Source: Cytobacillus sp. IB215665
GTDB taxonomy: Bacteria; Bacillota; Bacilli; Bacillales; SM2101
NCBI RefSeq assembly: GCF_033963835.1
Contig: NZ_JAXBME010000006.1
Span: 157,129-221,128, forward strand
Direction: 5' to 3'
Length of the DNA stretch: 64,000 nt
A program made the position numbers and the translations under genes. The number at the start of each line of letters is the position of its first letter. Position 1 is the first letter of the stretch. The notes below the pieces were generated by a model that worked only from the letters and a program-made list of their open reading frames with translations, was not told where the DNA came from and did not search any database. Below, in pieces: positions 37,260-44,906 of the stretch.

Positions 37260-37601
37260 ATGAAAATAAGCAAAAACAATGCTGAACATTACATATGGGG
37301 GGATAACAGTGACGGGTGGCACTTAGTGAAAAATCAAAATTTAAGTGTTATTCATGAACGTATGCCAGCTAATACGTCTGAATCAAATCATTATCATAAA
37401 GAAGCACACCAATTTTTCTTTGTCTTATCAGGAATAGCAACCATTATGGTAAATGGTAAAGAGATAACCTTAAATCCTCAAGAAGGAGTTGAAGTTCCTC
37501 CTTTGGTACCTCACAAAATGTGTAACAAGTCAAATAATGAAGTTGAGTTTATGTTGATTTCCCAACCTTCAAGTAAAGGTGATAGGTTTTTGGTAGATTA
37601 A
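37260..37601 (+). CDS. Single-domain cupin protein
   Basis: 113 residues. Cupin motif 1 is SNHYHKEAHQFFFVLSG with the metal-binding His-x-His and Glu, and motif 2 is PPLVPHKMCN. Such proteins bind a metal and act as small isomerases, dioxygenases or sensors; the substrate is unknown. GGGGG precedes ATG 37260. Confidence 0.8.
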   Translation: MKISKNNAEHYIWGDNSDGWHLVKNQNLSVIHERMPANTSESNHYHKEAHQFFFVLSGIATIMVNGKEITLNPQEGVEVPPLVPHKMCNKSNNEVEFMLISQPSSKGDRFLVD

Positions 37602-37785
37602 ATTGTTTGAACAATTTGGAGATGTATTCTAAACATAATTTAAGCAACTTCAATACTCTATTTCATCATCTTGAAGAATTTTACTCCTAAAATAAAACAT
37701 TTAATATAAACCTCGTCCTAAAAGATATTACTTTTTTCAAAATGGGTCAACTAGAAAAATGAATCGCTGATCTTATTATCCGAAT

Positions 37786-37817
37786 GCGCGTTTCTATAAG
37801 AAACGTGCCTTTTTTTT
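37786..37817 (+). terminator. Terminator after the cupin gene
   Basis: GCGCGTTTCT / AGAAACGTGC stem (one G-U pair), 3-nt loop, then C and a run of T residues. Confidence 0.8.
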
Positions 37818-37918
37818 GTGATTTCGTAGTAGTCGAATTCTTACAGTGAAACATACACACATTCAGAAACATGAATACGTACACTAAAACATAAATTCAT
37901 TTAAAGGGTGTTTTATTC

Positions 37919-38608
37919 ATGATCACATCTTGTAGTTGTAAAAAAACATTAGTACCATCAAAAGTAACCCAAGAAAAATGTTGTGATTTATTATGTACAA
38001 TAGGTGAAACTTTTTCAAATGGTATAGACATGAGAATACCACAAGGTCCTCCATTAACAATTTTTGAAACAATACCTAATTATGGTAAAAAGGGAGTAAT
38101 TTCTCTTTTTACGATATTCGAGCCAATAACGTTAACTTTCATACCTATAGTTGGTGATGCAATCCCTATTCCTTTAGATTCAAGTGAGAACATATCGATT
38201 CCTTTTGATAACATAAAACAAATTACGGTAGCCAATGTGGAGGAAGGAGGGAATAGCCTTGAATATGCTATATGTACCTTGTTAGGAGCAAAGACAAACT
38301 GTTGCAATGTATTATGTTTTCATTCTGATCCTAGTATAAATTTTTTTATACCTACAGGAACTACAAGGACAATATTTCTAACTTTGAATAAAATGGGTGA
38401 AACTGGGATGATTACAATAAAACCACAAAACTTTAAAATAAAATTAACCTTTATTCCTCTAATTGGCAAAAGTGCATTTTTCACCTTAGACGAATTCCAT
38501 TCTATATCGATTCCGTTTGAAAAGATAAAACAAGTGACAGTAGAAAACTTATCAAATTCCAACGCCGAAATTCGCTATGAAATTTGTACATTAATAGATC
38601 CAAACTAA
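37919..38608 (+). CDS. Tandem DUF3992-like (endospore appendage Ena-like) protein
   Basis: 229 residues made of two homologous halves of about 100 residues. Each opens with a CC-x2-C motif (CCDLLC at 21; CCNVLC near 128) and shares LTFIPxxGxxxxxxL, ISIPFxxIKQxTVxN and a closing YAICTL/YEICTL. A Cys-rich leader (SCSCKK) precedes the first half. The N-terminal Cys pattern and beta-jellyroll-like composition recall Ena subunits of Bacillus endospore appendages, which crosslink through N-terminal Cys. A duplicated version is unusual. AAAGGGTG precedes ATG 37919. Confidence 0.6.
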   Translation: MITSCSCKKTLVPSKVTQEKCCDLLCTIGETFSNGIDMRIPQGPPLTIFETIPNYGKKGVISLFTIFEPITLTFIPIVGDAIPIPLDSSENISIPFDNIKQITVANVEEGGNSLEYAICTLLGAKTNCCNVLCFHSDPSINFFIPTGTTRTIFLTLNKMGETGMITIKPQNFKIKLTFIPLIGKSAFFTLDEFHSISIPFEKIKQVTVENLSNSNAEIRYEICTLIDPN

Positions 38609-38726
38609 AAGACTCTTTAGGGTAGTAAACTCCGGTTGAATTGTGTTTACTAAGTTAGAACATTCCTTGAAAAAAACAAAGAAGCTATCTTTTAACTTAA
38701 TAGACTGTATATTTATATTCCACAAT

Positions 38727-38790
38727 CTTGCGCTAATCTGAAATAAAGGTTAGCGTTTTTTAAATTGTAAGGTCATAATGTTGAAGAACA
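38727..38790. repeat. Hairpin repeat family B, copy 3
   Basis: CGCTAATCTGAAATAAAGG and TTAGCG followed by TTTTTT, then the shared flank AAGGTCATAATGTTGAAGAA. Acts as the apparent terminator of the DUF3992-like gene. Confidence 0.65.
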
Positions 38791-38896
38791 AATTCTCATT
38801 CTTTATGTTTTAGATTGGCTTGCAAGAAAAATATGGAACCTTTTCATGATAAATTCGTATTAAAGTGTACAATGAAAAATAATAGGGGTGTTTGTT

Positions 38897-40732
38897 TTGT
38901 CTAAGAAAATATTAGTTATAATCGCTCTAGTTGGAATCCTGCTATTTGCTGTTTATAGTTTCATTCAAGGAACAGACAAACCAACTAATAAGGAAGAGAC
39001 AAATTCTGTAGTAGATTTATCTATTTCTATTGAGCAGCAGGTGGAAAATCTGCATGCATTCTCGAGATTATATGGATACATACGTTACTTTCATCCAAGT
39101 GATGAAGCTGAACAAATTGATTGGGAAAAATTTGCTATATACGGAACGGGTTACGTAGTTAAAGCCAAAAACACTGGGGATCTAAAAGAAAAGTTAGAGG
39201 AATTATTTTTACCTATTGCTCCAACAATTCAAATCTATCAAGAGGGAGAAGAAGTTAGGGACACTCTCAACATAGAATCAGAGGATTCTAGTTTGAACTA
39301 TGTTGCTTGGCAACATTTTGGAAAAGCAAGAAATAAGTTTGAGGGAGGGGTATACAAAAAGGAAAAAATAATATTTAACGAGACTTCATCTTCTGAAAAA
39401 TTATTCGATTCTCTTCCAACTGTTGGTGAGAAAATCTCTGAAACAATAAATAGATCATTGAGAGCTAATATTCCATTAGTTCTTTATACAGATGGAGAAA
39501 AAACACTAGGTTCAACTGAAGAAACGATGATTGAGCTAGACAACTTAGTAGAGGAAATTAATAAAGTTAAAGCAGATCCAGATGCAGAAGCACTTCATAC
39601 ACGTATAGCTGGAGTTACAATTCTTTGGAATGATATTCAGCATTTTTATCCTTACTTTGAGGAAGTGAACGCAGATTGGCTTAAAGAGTTACCTTCTTTT
39701 ATAGAGGTAGCGCTTGAAACCAAAAATAAGGAGGATTATGCTGATATAATTGATTACATGACAGAAAAATTAGCTGATGGTCATATTAGTGGTAATCTCC
39801 AAAGATGGAAAGAGTCTTATAGGCTACCATTTACCGTAGATATAGCAGAGGATCAATTGGTGATCACATCAACTTACCAAGATACACATTTCAAGGTTGG
39901 GGATATTATTATGTCAATAGACGAAAAGCCCACGTATGAGTATTTATTACAATCACAAGCAAGGATTTCTGGTTCGCCACAAACTAAAGAACTGCTTTCC
40001 ATTTGGGCACTTGAATATGGAAAAATGGATGAAACCCTTTTACTAGAAATAGATCGTAATGGAAAATCCTTATCTCTAGAAGGATCATACGGTTATGCAA
40101 ATGGTTTAAGTAACTTTCCTATTATAAGTCAACATATTACTGAAATCAAAGAAGGAATTTATTATGTAAATACACTTAAGATTGATTATGACGTATTGAT
40201 TCCACACTTAGATTCTCTTGCAAAAGCAAAAGGAATTATTTTCGACATGAGGGGGCGTCCAGGACCCAATATTTGGCAGTTGGTTAGTCATTTAACAGAC
40301 CGCACTGTTAAAGGTCCACTATTAGCAATAGAACAAATTATATACCCAGATCATAAGAAACTGGCTGGATATAATACTACTGGTACGTGGACAATTGAAC
40401 CGCAAGAACCTAGGTTCGAAGGAGAATTTGTGTTCTTAACCAATGCACGAGCAATTAGTTATCCTGAAACTATTCTTGGGGTGATTGAAGATAATAACTT
40501 GGGCTATATTGTTGGTCAACCAACTGCAGGTGCAAATGGCGATATTACTGAGATCAATTTACCTGGACATGAAAATATTTGGTTTACAGGGTTGAAAGTT
40601 GTCAAATCCGATGGCTCTCAACATCATTTTATCGGTATTGAACCAACACATGTGGTTGAACGTACCATAGAAGGAATAAAAGCCGGTAAAGATGAATACA
40701 TTGAAAAAGCAATCCAGATAATTAATCAGTAA
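38897..40732 (+). CDS. S41-family (C-terminal processing/tricorn-like) peptidase
   Basis: 611 residues, with an N-terminal signal anchor (ILVIIALVGILLFAVYSF). A helical region with FSRLYGYIRYFHPSDEAE is characteristic of tricorn-type S41 proteins. A PDZ-like segment (FKVGDIIMSIDEKPTYEY) and a C-terminal S41 domain follow, with GIIFDMRGRPG and FLTNARAISYPETILGVI, where Ser is the probable nucleophile, then PTAGANGD. TTG 38897 follows AGGGGTG. Predicted to act outside the membrane on unknown substrates. Confidence 0.75.
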   Translation: MSKKILVIIALVGILLFAVYSFIQGTDKPTNKEETNSVVDLSISIEQQVENLHAFSRLYGYIRYFHPSDEAEQIDWEKFAIYGTGYVVKAKNTGDLKEKLEELFLPIAPTIQIYQEGEEVRDTLNIESEDSSLNYVAWQHFGKARNKFEGGVYKKEKIIFNETSSSEKLFDSLPTVGEKISETINRSLRANIPLVLYTDGEKTLGSTEETMIELDNLVEEINKVKADPDAEALHTRIAGVTILWNDIQHFYPYFEEVNADWLKELPSFIEVALETKNKEDYADIIDYMTEKLADGHISGNLQRWKESYRLPFTVDIAEDQLVITSTYQDTHFKVGDIIMSIDEKPTYEYLLQSQARISGSPQTKELLSIWALEYGKMDETLLLEIDRNGKSLSLEGSYGYANGLSNFPIISQHITEIKEGIYYVNTLKIDYDVLIPHLDSLAKAKGIIFDMRGRPGPNIWQLVSHLTDRTVKGPLLAIEQIIYPDHKKLAGYNTTGTWTIEPQEPRFEGEFVFLTNARAISYPETILGVIEDNNLGYIVGQPTAGANGDITEINLPGHENIWFTGLKVVKSDGSQHHFIGIEPTHVVERTIEGIKAGKDEYIEKAIQIINQ

Positions 40733-40914
40733 TTAGCTATCTTGTTTGATTTGAATGTTGCCAAAAGATGTGCTTCTTTTTAAGAAAGCTCTTAATCCAG
40801 CAATATGACGCAAGAATGTAGTACTATCAAGGCTACTTTTAGGATAATAGCTATTTAAAAGTTGATCAGTCAGAAATGACTGGCTAACATATAAAACCCA
40901 TGTAACCAAAGATA

Positions 40915-40943
40915 ACGGGAACGACCAAATCGGACGTTCCCGT
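40915..40943 (+). terminator. Terminator-like hairpin downstream of the S41 peptidase
   Basis: ACGGGAACG / CGTTCCCGT, 9 bp, 11-nt loop, followed by ATTTTAT. The stretch 40733-41016 otherwise shows no gene I can support. Confidence 0.55.
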
Positions 40944-41016
40944 ATTTTATGCACTAAAAAACAACAGTACATAAGACATTCTTCTTAAAGGTTTATTTTT
41001 AGGTGATCAGTTATCT

Positions 41017-41271
41017 ATGTATAATCGTTTCTGTAATATAAAGGATAACATTCAGGGAGAAAAGGCTCCGTACTCCTTAAATTTTATCAAAAATGTAAAT
41101 CAAAAAGTTTCTTTTCATGACCAATCTCACATAAGAGAATCACAATGTCCAACAAGGACGTTATGGCACAGTATATATGACCTCGAAAATCGCACTGTAT
41201 TAATAGACTTTTACCTTGATGAAGAAAATGAAGCAATAACAAGATCGGGATACATTCGCCTTTCCCTATAA
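41017..41271 (+). pseudogene. C-terminal remnant of a C45/choloylglycine-hydrolase-like acyltransferase
   Basis: 84 codons. CPTRTLWHSIYDLENRTVLI and the following DFYLDEENE resemble the closing strands of C45-type autoproteolytic acyltransferases, which end TLW-S-YD-x-VxIxFYL. The N-terminal nucleophile domain is missing upstream and no proper ribosome binding site is seen, so this is read as a deletion remnant. Confidence 0.45.
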
Positions 41272-41358
41272 AAGAGTTAAATATCGAAGAAACGGTGAAT
41301 CATTATTGAGTTCATTGATTGGCTAAAGATACGTTATGATATTTTGTTATTCATTAAC

Positions 41359-41425
41359 TTGGCGCCTTTCTTGAAGAAGGGTGTCTTTCTTTATTGACGG
41401 TGTCATATTGTAAAATAAGGATGTT
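41359..41425. repeat. Hairpin repeat family B, diverged copy 4
   Basis: TTGGCGCCTTTCTTGAAGAA then GGGTGTC and TTTCTTT, followed by the shared flank GACGGTGTCATATTGTAAAA. The head has diverged from GCTAATC but the flank is clear. Confidence 0.45.
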
Positions 41426-41534
41426 TAAAGAAAATTAATAATTAACGGATAATCATTCTTGAAGAGACTACAATGACCTAAATATATTAGATACTTCAGG
41501 TGAAATAAAAGGGTGAATAAATGGGAGGGATAAT

Positions 41535-41786
41535 ATGAAACAAGACAGGTTATTTATTTTAGGTTTGTTTCTTATTTTGAGTGGTACTATTTTGTTAGGG
41601 TTTATACATTTAGCAATATCAACTTACATCCCCAACTTGAGCGGCTGGAGTGATCCACCAGGTAAATTGCATACTATTCTTAATAATATATTAGGATGGT
41701 TTCCATATATTTTAAGTGTCGTAGAACTTTTAATTGGTACTATTTTAGTAGTGATTTCTTTAACGAATTCAAAGAAAGGGGGCTAA
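41535..41786 (+). CDS. Small two-span membrane protein (83 aa)
   Basis: ATG 41535 follows GGGAGGG at ideal spacing. The 83 residues have spans at about 7-30 and 56-78 with an extracytoplasmic loop rich in Gly/Pro/Trp (NLSGWSDPPGKL). Unknown family. Confidence 0.65.
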   Translation: MKQDRLFILGLFLILSGTILLGFIHLAISTYIPNLSGWSDPPGKLHTILNNILGWFPYILSVVELLIGTILVVISLTNSKKGG

Positions 41787-41941
41787 TCACCTTAATATTA
41801 GGAGCATAAAATAAAAAGGAAACAAAGGCAATTAAATAGTAAAGAGTTCGGTTCAGATGTACAAAATTATAAATAACAGTAAAAAAAGATATTCAATTAG
41901 GTTGCAAATTAGTAACTTAATTAACAACAAAAATCGCAGTA

Positions 41942-41974
41942 AAAAAATGAGCATATTCGTTATGCTCATTTTTT
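41942..41974. terminator. Bidirectional terminator
   Basis: Perfect 14-bp stem AAAAAATGAGCATA / TATGCTCATTTTTT with a 5-nt loop, between convergent genes. Confidence 0.9.
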
Positions 41975-41975
41975 A

Positions 41976-42509
41976 TTATTGATTTAATAAACTAATTGTC
42001 TTGAAAATTCTTGAATACATTTCTTCAATATGTTCATCAGTCTTTTTATCATTATATAAACCATATTCCCATTTTTTTAATGTGTCTTCTTCTTGTGATG
42101 TGAGAACACCAACAGAATAACTATTACCAGCAGTCCAATTTGAAGTCTTGTCGTACTTTAAATCTTTTTCAGTAAAAGGAATATAATTATCAGTTCCGAT
42201 AAAGAAAAATGGAATTTTTGAATTTAAGTAAACGTCTGCATATTGGCTTTCAGAAGCCTCTGAAAGGTTATCCTCTCTAATAAAGACTGCATCATAAGAC
42301 TTCAGTTCTTCACTTGTCATTTCATCGGATGAAACTTCTGTAAATATAACTTGTAGCTCTTTTACAGCTGGTGGTTCTCCAACCACTGCTATTCTTAAAG
42401 AATGTCCTTCATACGTATCGAAATCTGGGCTTAAAGAACAACCTGTTAGAGCAACTGTTAGAATTAATATGATAAAACTTAAATATCTCTTTCCCTTTGA
42501 TTTTTTCAT
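41976..42509 (-). CDS. Predicted lipoprotein of unknown function
   Basis: 177 residues from ATG 42509 (GGGGG 5-6 nt upstream). Basic n-region KKSKGKR, hydrophobic stretch, lipobox LTGC (Cys near residue 24). The mature part has an alternating beta/alpha pattern (LRIAVVGEPP, YDAVFIRED, IPFFFIGTD) resembling a Rossmann-like domain. Function unknown. Confidence 0.7.
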   Translation of the reverse strand: MKKSKGKRYLSFIILILTVALTGCSLSPDFDTYEGHSLRIAVVGEPPAVKELQVIFTEVSSDEMTSEELKSYDAVFIREDNLSEASESQYADVYLNSKIPFFFIGTDNYIPFTEKDLKYDKTSNWTAGNSYSVGVLTSQEEDTLKKWEYGLYNDKKTDEHIEEMYSRIFKTISLLNQ

Positions 42510-42679
42510 ATGCACCCCCTTAACATATTTTAACATAATATTTTGAACGCCTTGTTAAGTAAATTAATAACCGAGAAGTATACACGACTTATTGCATATA
42601 GATTATTTCTTTTAAATTAAATTGTTTTTTTACGATGCCTAATCGTTAAACAGATGTACCTATCATTTAATCTATTCAG

Positions 42680-42785
42680 CGGAGGCACTAATCTGAAATA
42701 AAAGTTTAGTGTCTTTTTCATTAGAGTGCTATATTCTGTGAAAAGGATTGCCTAAGTACTGAACATTTGAAATAATTGCTCTGAA
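42680..42785. repeat. Hairpin repeat family B, copy 5
   Basis: CACTAATCTGAAATAAAAG then TTTAGTG and TCTTTTTC, followed by an extended flank AGTACTGAACATTTGAAATA shared with copy 6. No gene is seen between 42510 and 42827. Confidence 0.65.
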
Positions 42786-42827
42786 GTTAAATGGGAATAG
42801 TCTGAAATCAAGTAATGAGGTGGAAAT

Positions 42828-43340
42828 TTGAATTTTAACAAAATACTAGAGTTGCACAATAATAGAACATATAACGGGATCATTTACAGAGAAGCAATTA
42901 GGGCCATAATTATTTCGAAAAATCATATTTTACTAGTTCATTCAAATAGAGGGGACTATAAGTTTCCAGGAGGTGGAGTGGAAGAGAATGAGAGCCATTA
43001 TGAAACACTAGTCCGTGAAGTGAGAGAAGAAACTGGATACACGAACTGTGTCGTTAAAGAAAAAGTTGGAACGGTAATTGAACGAAATATGGACGAATAC
43101 ATTAAAGATAAATTATTCCAAATGACTTCACATTATTATCTGTGTGAATTGACAAATAAAGAATACATCTCTCAACAACTGGATGAATATGAGTCTGTAC
43201 TTGAATTCAAACCAAGATGGGTTTCCATAGAAGAAGCACTTAAAAAAAATGAAAGTCTTATGAATCAGTTTGAGAAAAATAGCTGGTTGAAACGTGAAAC
43301 TTTCGTACTAAATGAATTAAAGCAATTGTATAAAAGGTAA
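42828..43340 (+). CDS. Nudix hydrolase
   Basis: 170 residues with a complete Nudix box: GGGVEENESHYETLVREVRE followed by ETGY, fitting GX5EX7REUXEEXGU. Substrate (nucleotide sugar, NDP or capped RNA type) cannot be deduced. TTG 42828 follows GAGGTGG. It stands alone between two family B repeats. Confidence 0.85.
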   Translation: MNFNKILELHNNRTYNGIIYREAIRAIIISKNHILLVHSNRGDYKFPGGGVEENESHYETLVREVREETGYTNCVVKEKVGTVIERNMDEYIKDKLFQMTSHYYLCELTNKEYISQQLDEYESVLEFKPRWVSIEEALKKNESLMNQFEKNSWLKRETFVLNELKQLYKR

Positions 43341-43417
43341 TTTTTAATTAGAGCAACAACGGAAGGTAGTTATTGTGACTTTGAAGGAAATCATGAAATT
43401 AAGTCTTGAACATAACA

Positions 43418-43512
43418 GCGCTAATCTGATGTACAGATTAGCGTATTTTTTTAGGGGTAGGTTCATTAACAAGGGATTTCCTTAGAACTGAATATTCGAA
43501 ATAATGGGTATT
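43418..43512. repeat. Hairpin repeat family B, copy 6
   Basis: Perfect 10-bp stem CGCTAATCTG / CAGATTAGCG with 5-nt loop and TATTTTTTT, then the flank GATTTCCTTAGAACTGAATA shared with copy 5. The best-formed terminator of the family. Confidence 0.75.
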
Positions 43513-43582
43513 GAGTAAAAGGAACAGAGTTGGTTAACGAGGTATAAAATATTTTGAGTGATTAAAAAATAGGTTGGTGAAT

Positions 43583-44148
43583 TTGATGTCGAAAAAAAAT
43601 CTTAATGATTTTTGCATCAGTGATGTTAATCTCTTTATTATGGATTGGGCATATCGAACAATAATAAAGGCAATTAACCGAAATAATAGTTTATGAGAGG
43701 TATTAGATGTTTTTAACGCTACAAAGGACAAAGTACTTGTTTTCAAATATCGTACAAAAGATAGAGAAACACTTACAAAAAACAATTAGGACACTTTAAA
43801 ATCAACAAGGAAAACTCATCATCAATTGGTTTATCTGATGCTAACCTTACTGGATTTCTTACAGACTATTTCTTTACACACTATTTCTTAACAAACTCAG
43901 ACACTGGTGAGAAATATCTGTATGGAATAGTGAATATGCCTAAAAATGTAAAAGAAATAAGTGTTAGTTATGATTTACCTAAGATGAACACTTTGCCATC
44001 AGAAAGGATTACAAGAAAGTCTTCAGTAGAAAATAATTTGTTCTTGTTAAATATGGTTGATAACACAGAAATGGGTGAAAATTGGTTGTTTTCTTTTTAT
44101 GATGGAGATGGCAATTTAATTAAAGAGTCTTCTGAGTTTGCTTATTAA
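43583..44148 (+). pseudogene. Fragmented gene for a small secreted protein
   Basis: Pieces of one product lie in different frames. A signal-like KKILMIFASVMLISLLWIG begins near 43591. A well-preserved C-terminal part runs from about 43800 to the stop at 44148 (SSSIGLSDANLTGFLTDYFF ... FSFYDGDGNLIKESSEFAY). At least two frameshifts or stops separate them. The last 72 codons are open from GTG 43930 but lack a ribosome binding site. Family unknown. Confidence 0.5.
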
Positions 44149-44412
44149 CCAAACAATGGGGGGGCTTGAATACTATTATCAATCTCTTTTTTATTTGTCT
44201 TGAATTCGCACCTTCAATAATCAAAAAAAGACAGTTTAAGAGCTATTTGACGGAAAGTTTTTATAAAGAGTAAACAACACATAAAAATATTAAGCGGCGT
44301 GTAGTTCAATCTATTTTTATTGCAAGAAATGTCAAAACCTATTATAATTTAAATTGAAATTCAATATTTAGTAGTATAATTAAGTTGATAATACAATATT
44401 TTGTTATCTAGT

Positions 44413-44607
44413 AAAAAAGGTGTCGAAAATCGACGTATATGATGTTCGGAAAATATAGAACATCTCTTTATAGGGAATTTGGTGAAAATCCAAAACTGTA
44501 CCCGCAACTGTAAGTGCTGATGAAATAAGCGAAACCACTGTGAAGTACGATTTCATGGGAAGGGCTTAAAGTAAAGCGAAGCACAAGTCAGGAGACCTGC
44601 CTTTTTT
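44413..44607 (+). promoter_or_regulatory. Cobalamin (AdoCbl) riboswitch
   Basis: P1 pairs AAAAAAGG (44413-44420) with CCTTTTTT (44600-44607). Hallmarks in order: GGTGAAAATCC (44481-44491), ACCCGCAACTGTAAGTG (44500-44516) and the B12 box AAGTCAGGAGACCTGCC (44585-44601). Placed about 300 nt before the ribonucleotide reductase genes; bound cobalamin should shut them off. Confidence 0.92.
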
Positions 44608-44657
44608 ATGAAGTACTATTTTCTTCGGGAGTTGGGAGAATAGGACGAGGAGAAGAA

Positions 44658-44684
44658 AATCATTCAAACATTTTTTGAATGATT
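44658..44684 (+). other. Hairpin in the riboswitch expression region
   Basis: Perfect 11-bp stem AATCATTCAAA / TTTGAATGATT. A further pair ATTTTCTTC (44618-44626) / GAAGAAAAT (44652-44660) is mutually exclusive with its left arm, so the two may switch. Confidence 0.45.
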
Positions 44685-44734
44685 ATTCCTAAAAGGGTGA
44701 TAATTCTCTCTTTTACATATCCATCGTTCTGTTC

Positions 44735-44762
44735 GCTCATCTTACTAAGGATGAGCTTTTTT
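44735..44762 (+). terminator. Riboswitch-controlled terminator candidate
   Basis: GCTCATC / GATGAGC stem, 8-nt loop, followed by TTTTTT; lies 145 nt before the nrdA start. Confidence 0.7.
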
Positions 44763-44906
44763 ATATTTGTTAGGATGAACAAAGCCTAGCTCTGCCTTCT
44801 AACCCATCGAGTCACTTCACATTTTTCTAGCATGTAAAATGATTTCAATGCTTGTTGGAGGTAGACGAGGTTCATTCGCATTTTTTATTAAAAGGGGATG
44901 GAAAGA

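Noticed and set aside
40733..40972. 79-codon minus-strand frame after the S41 gene
   Set aside because: No start signal; overlaps the S41 terminator hairpin; no family recognised.
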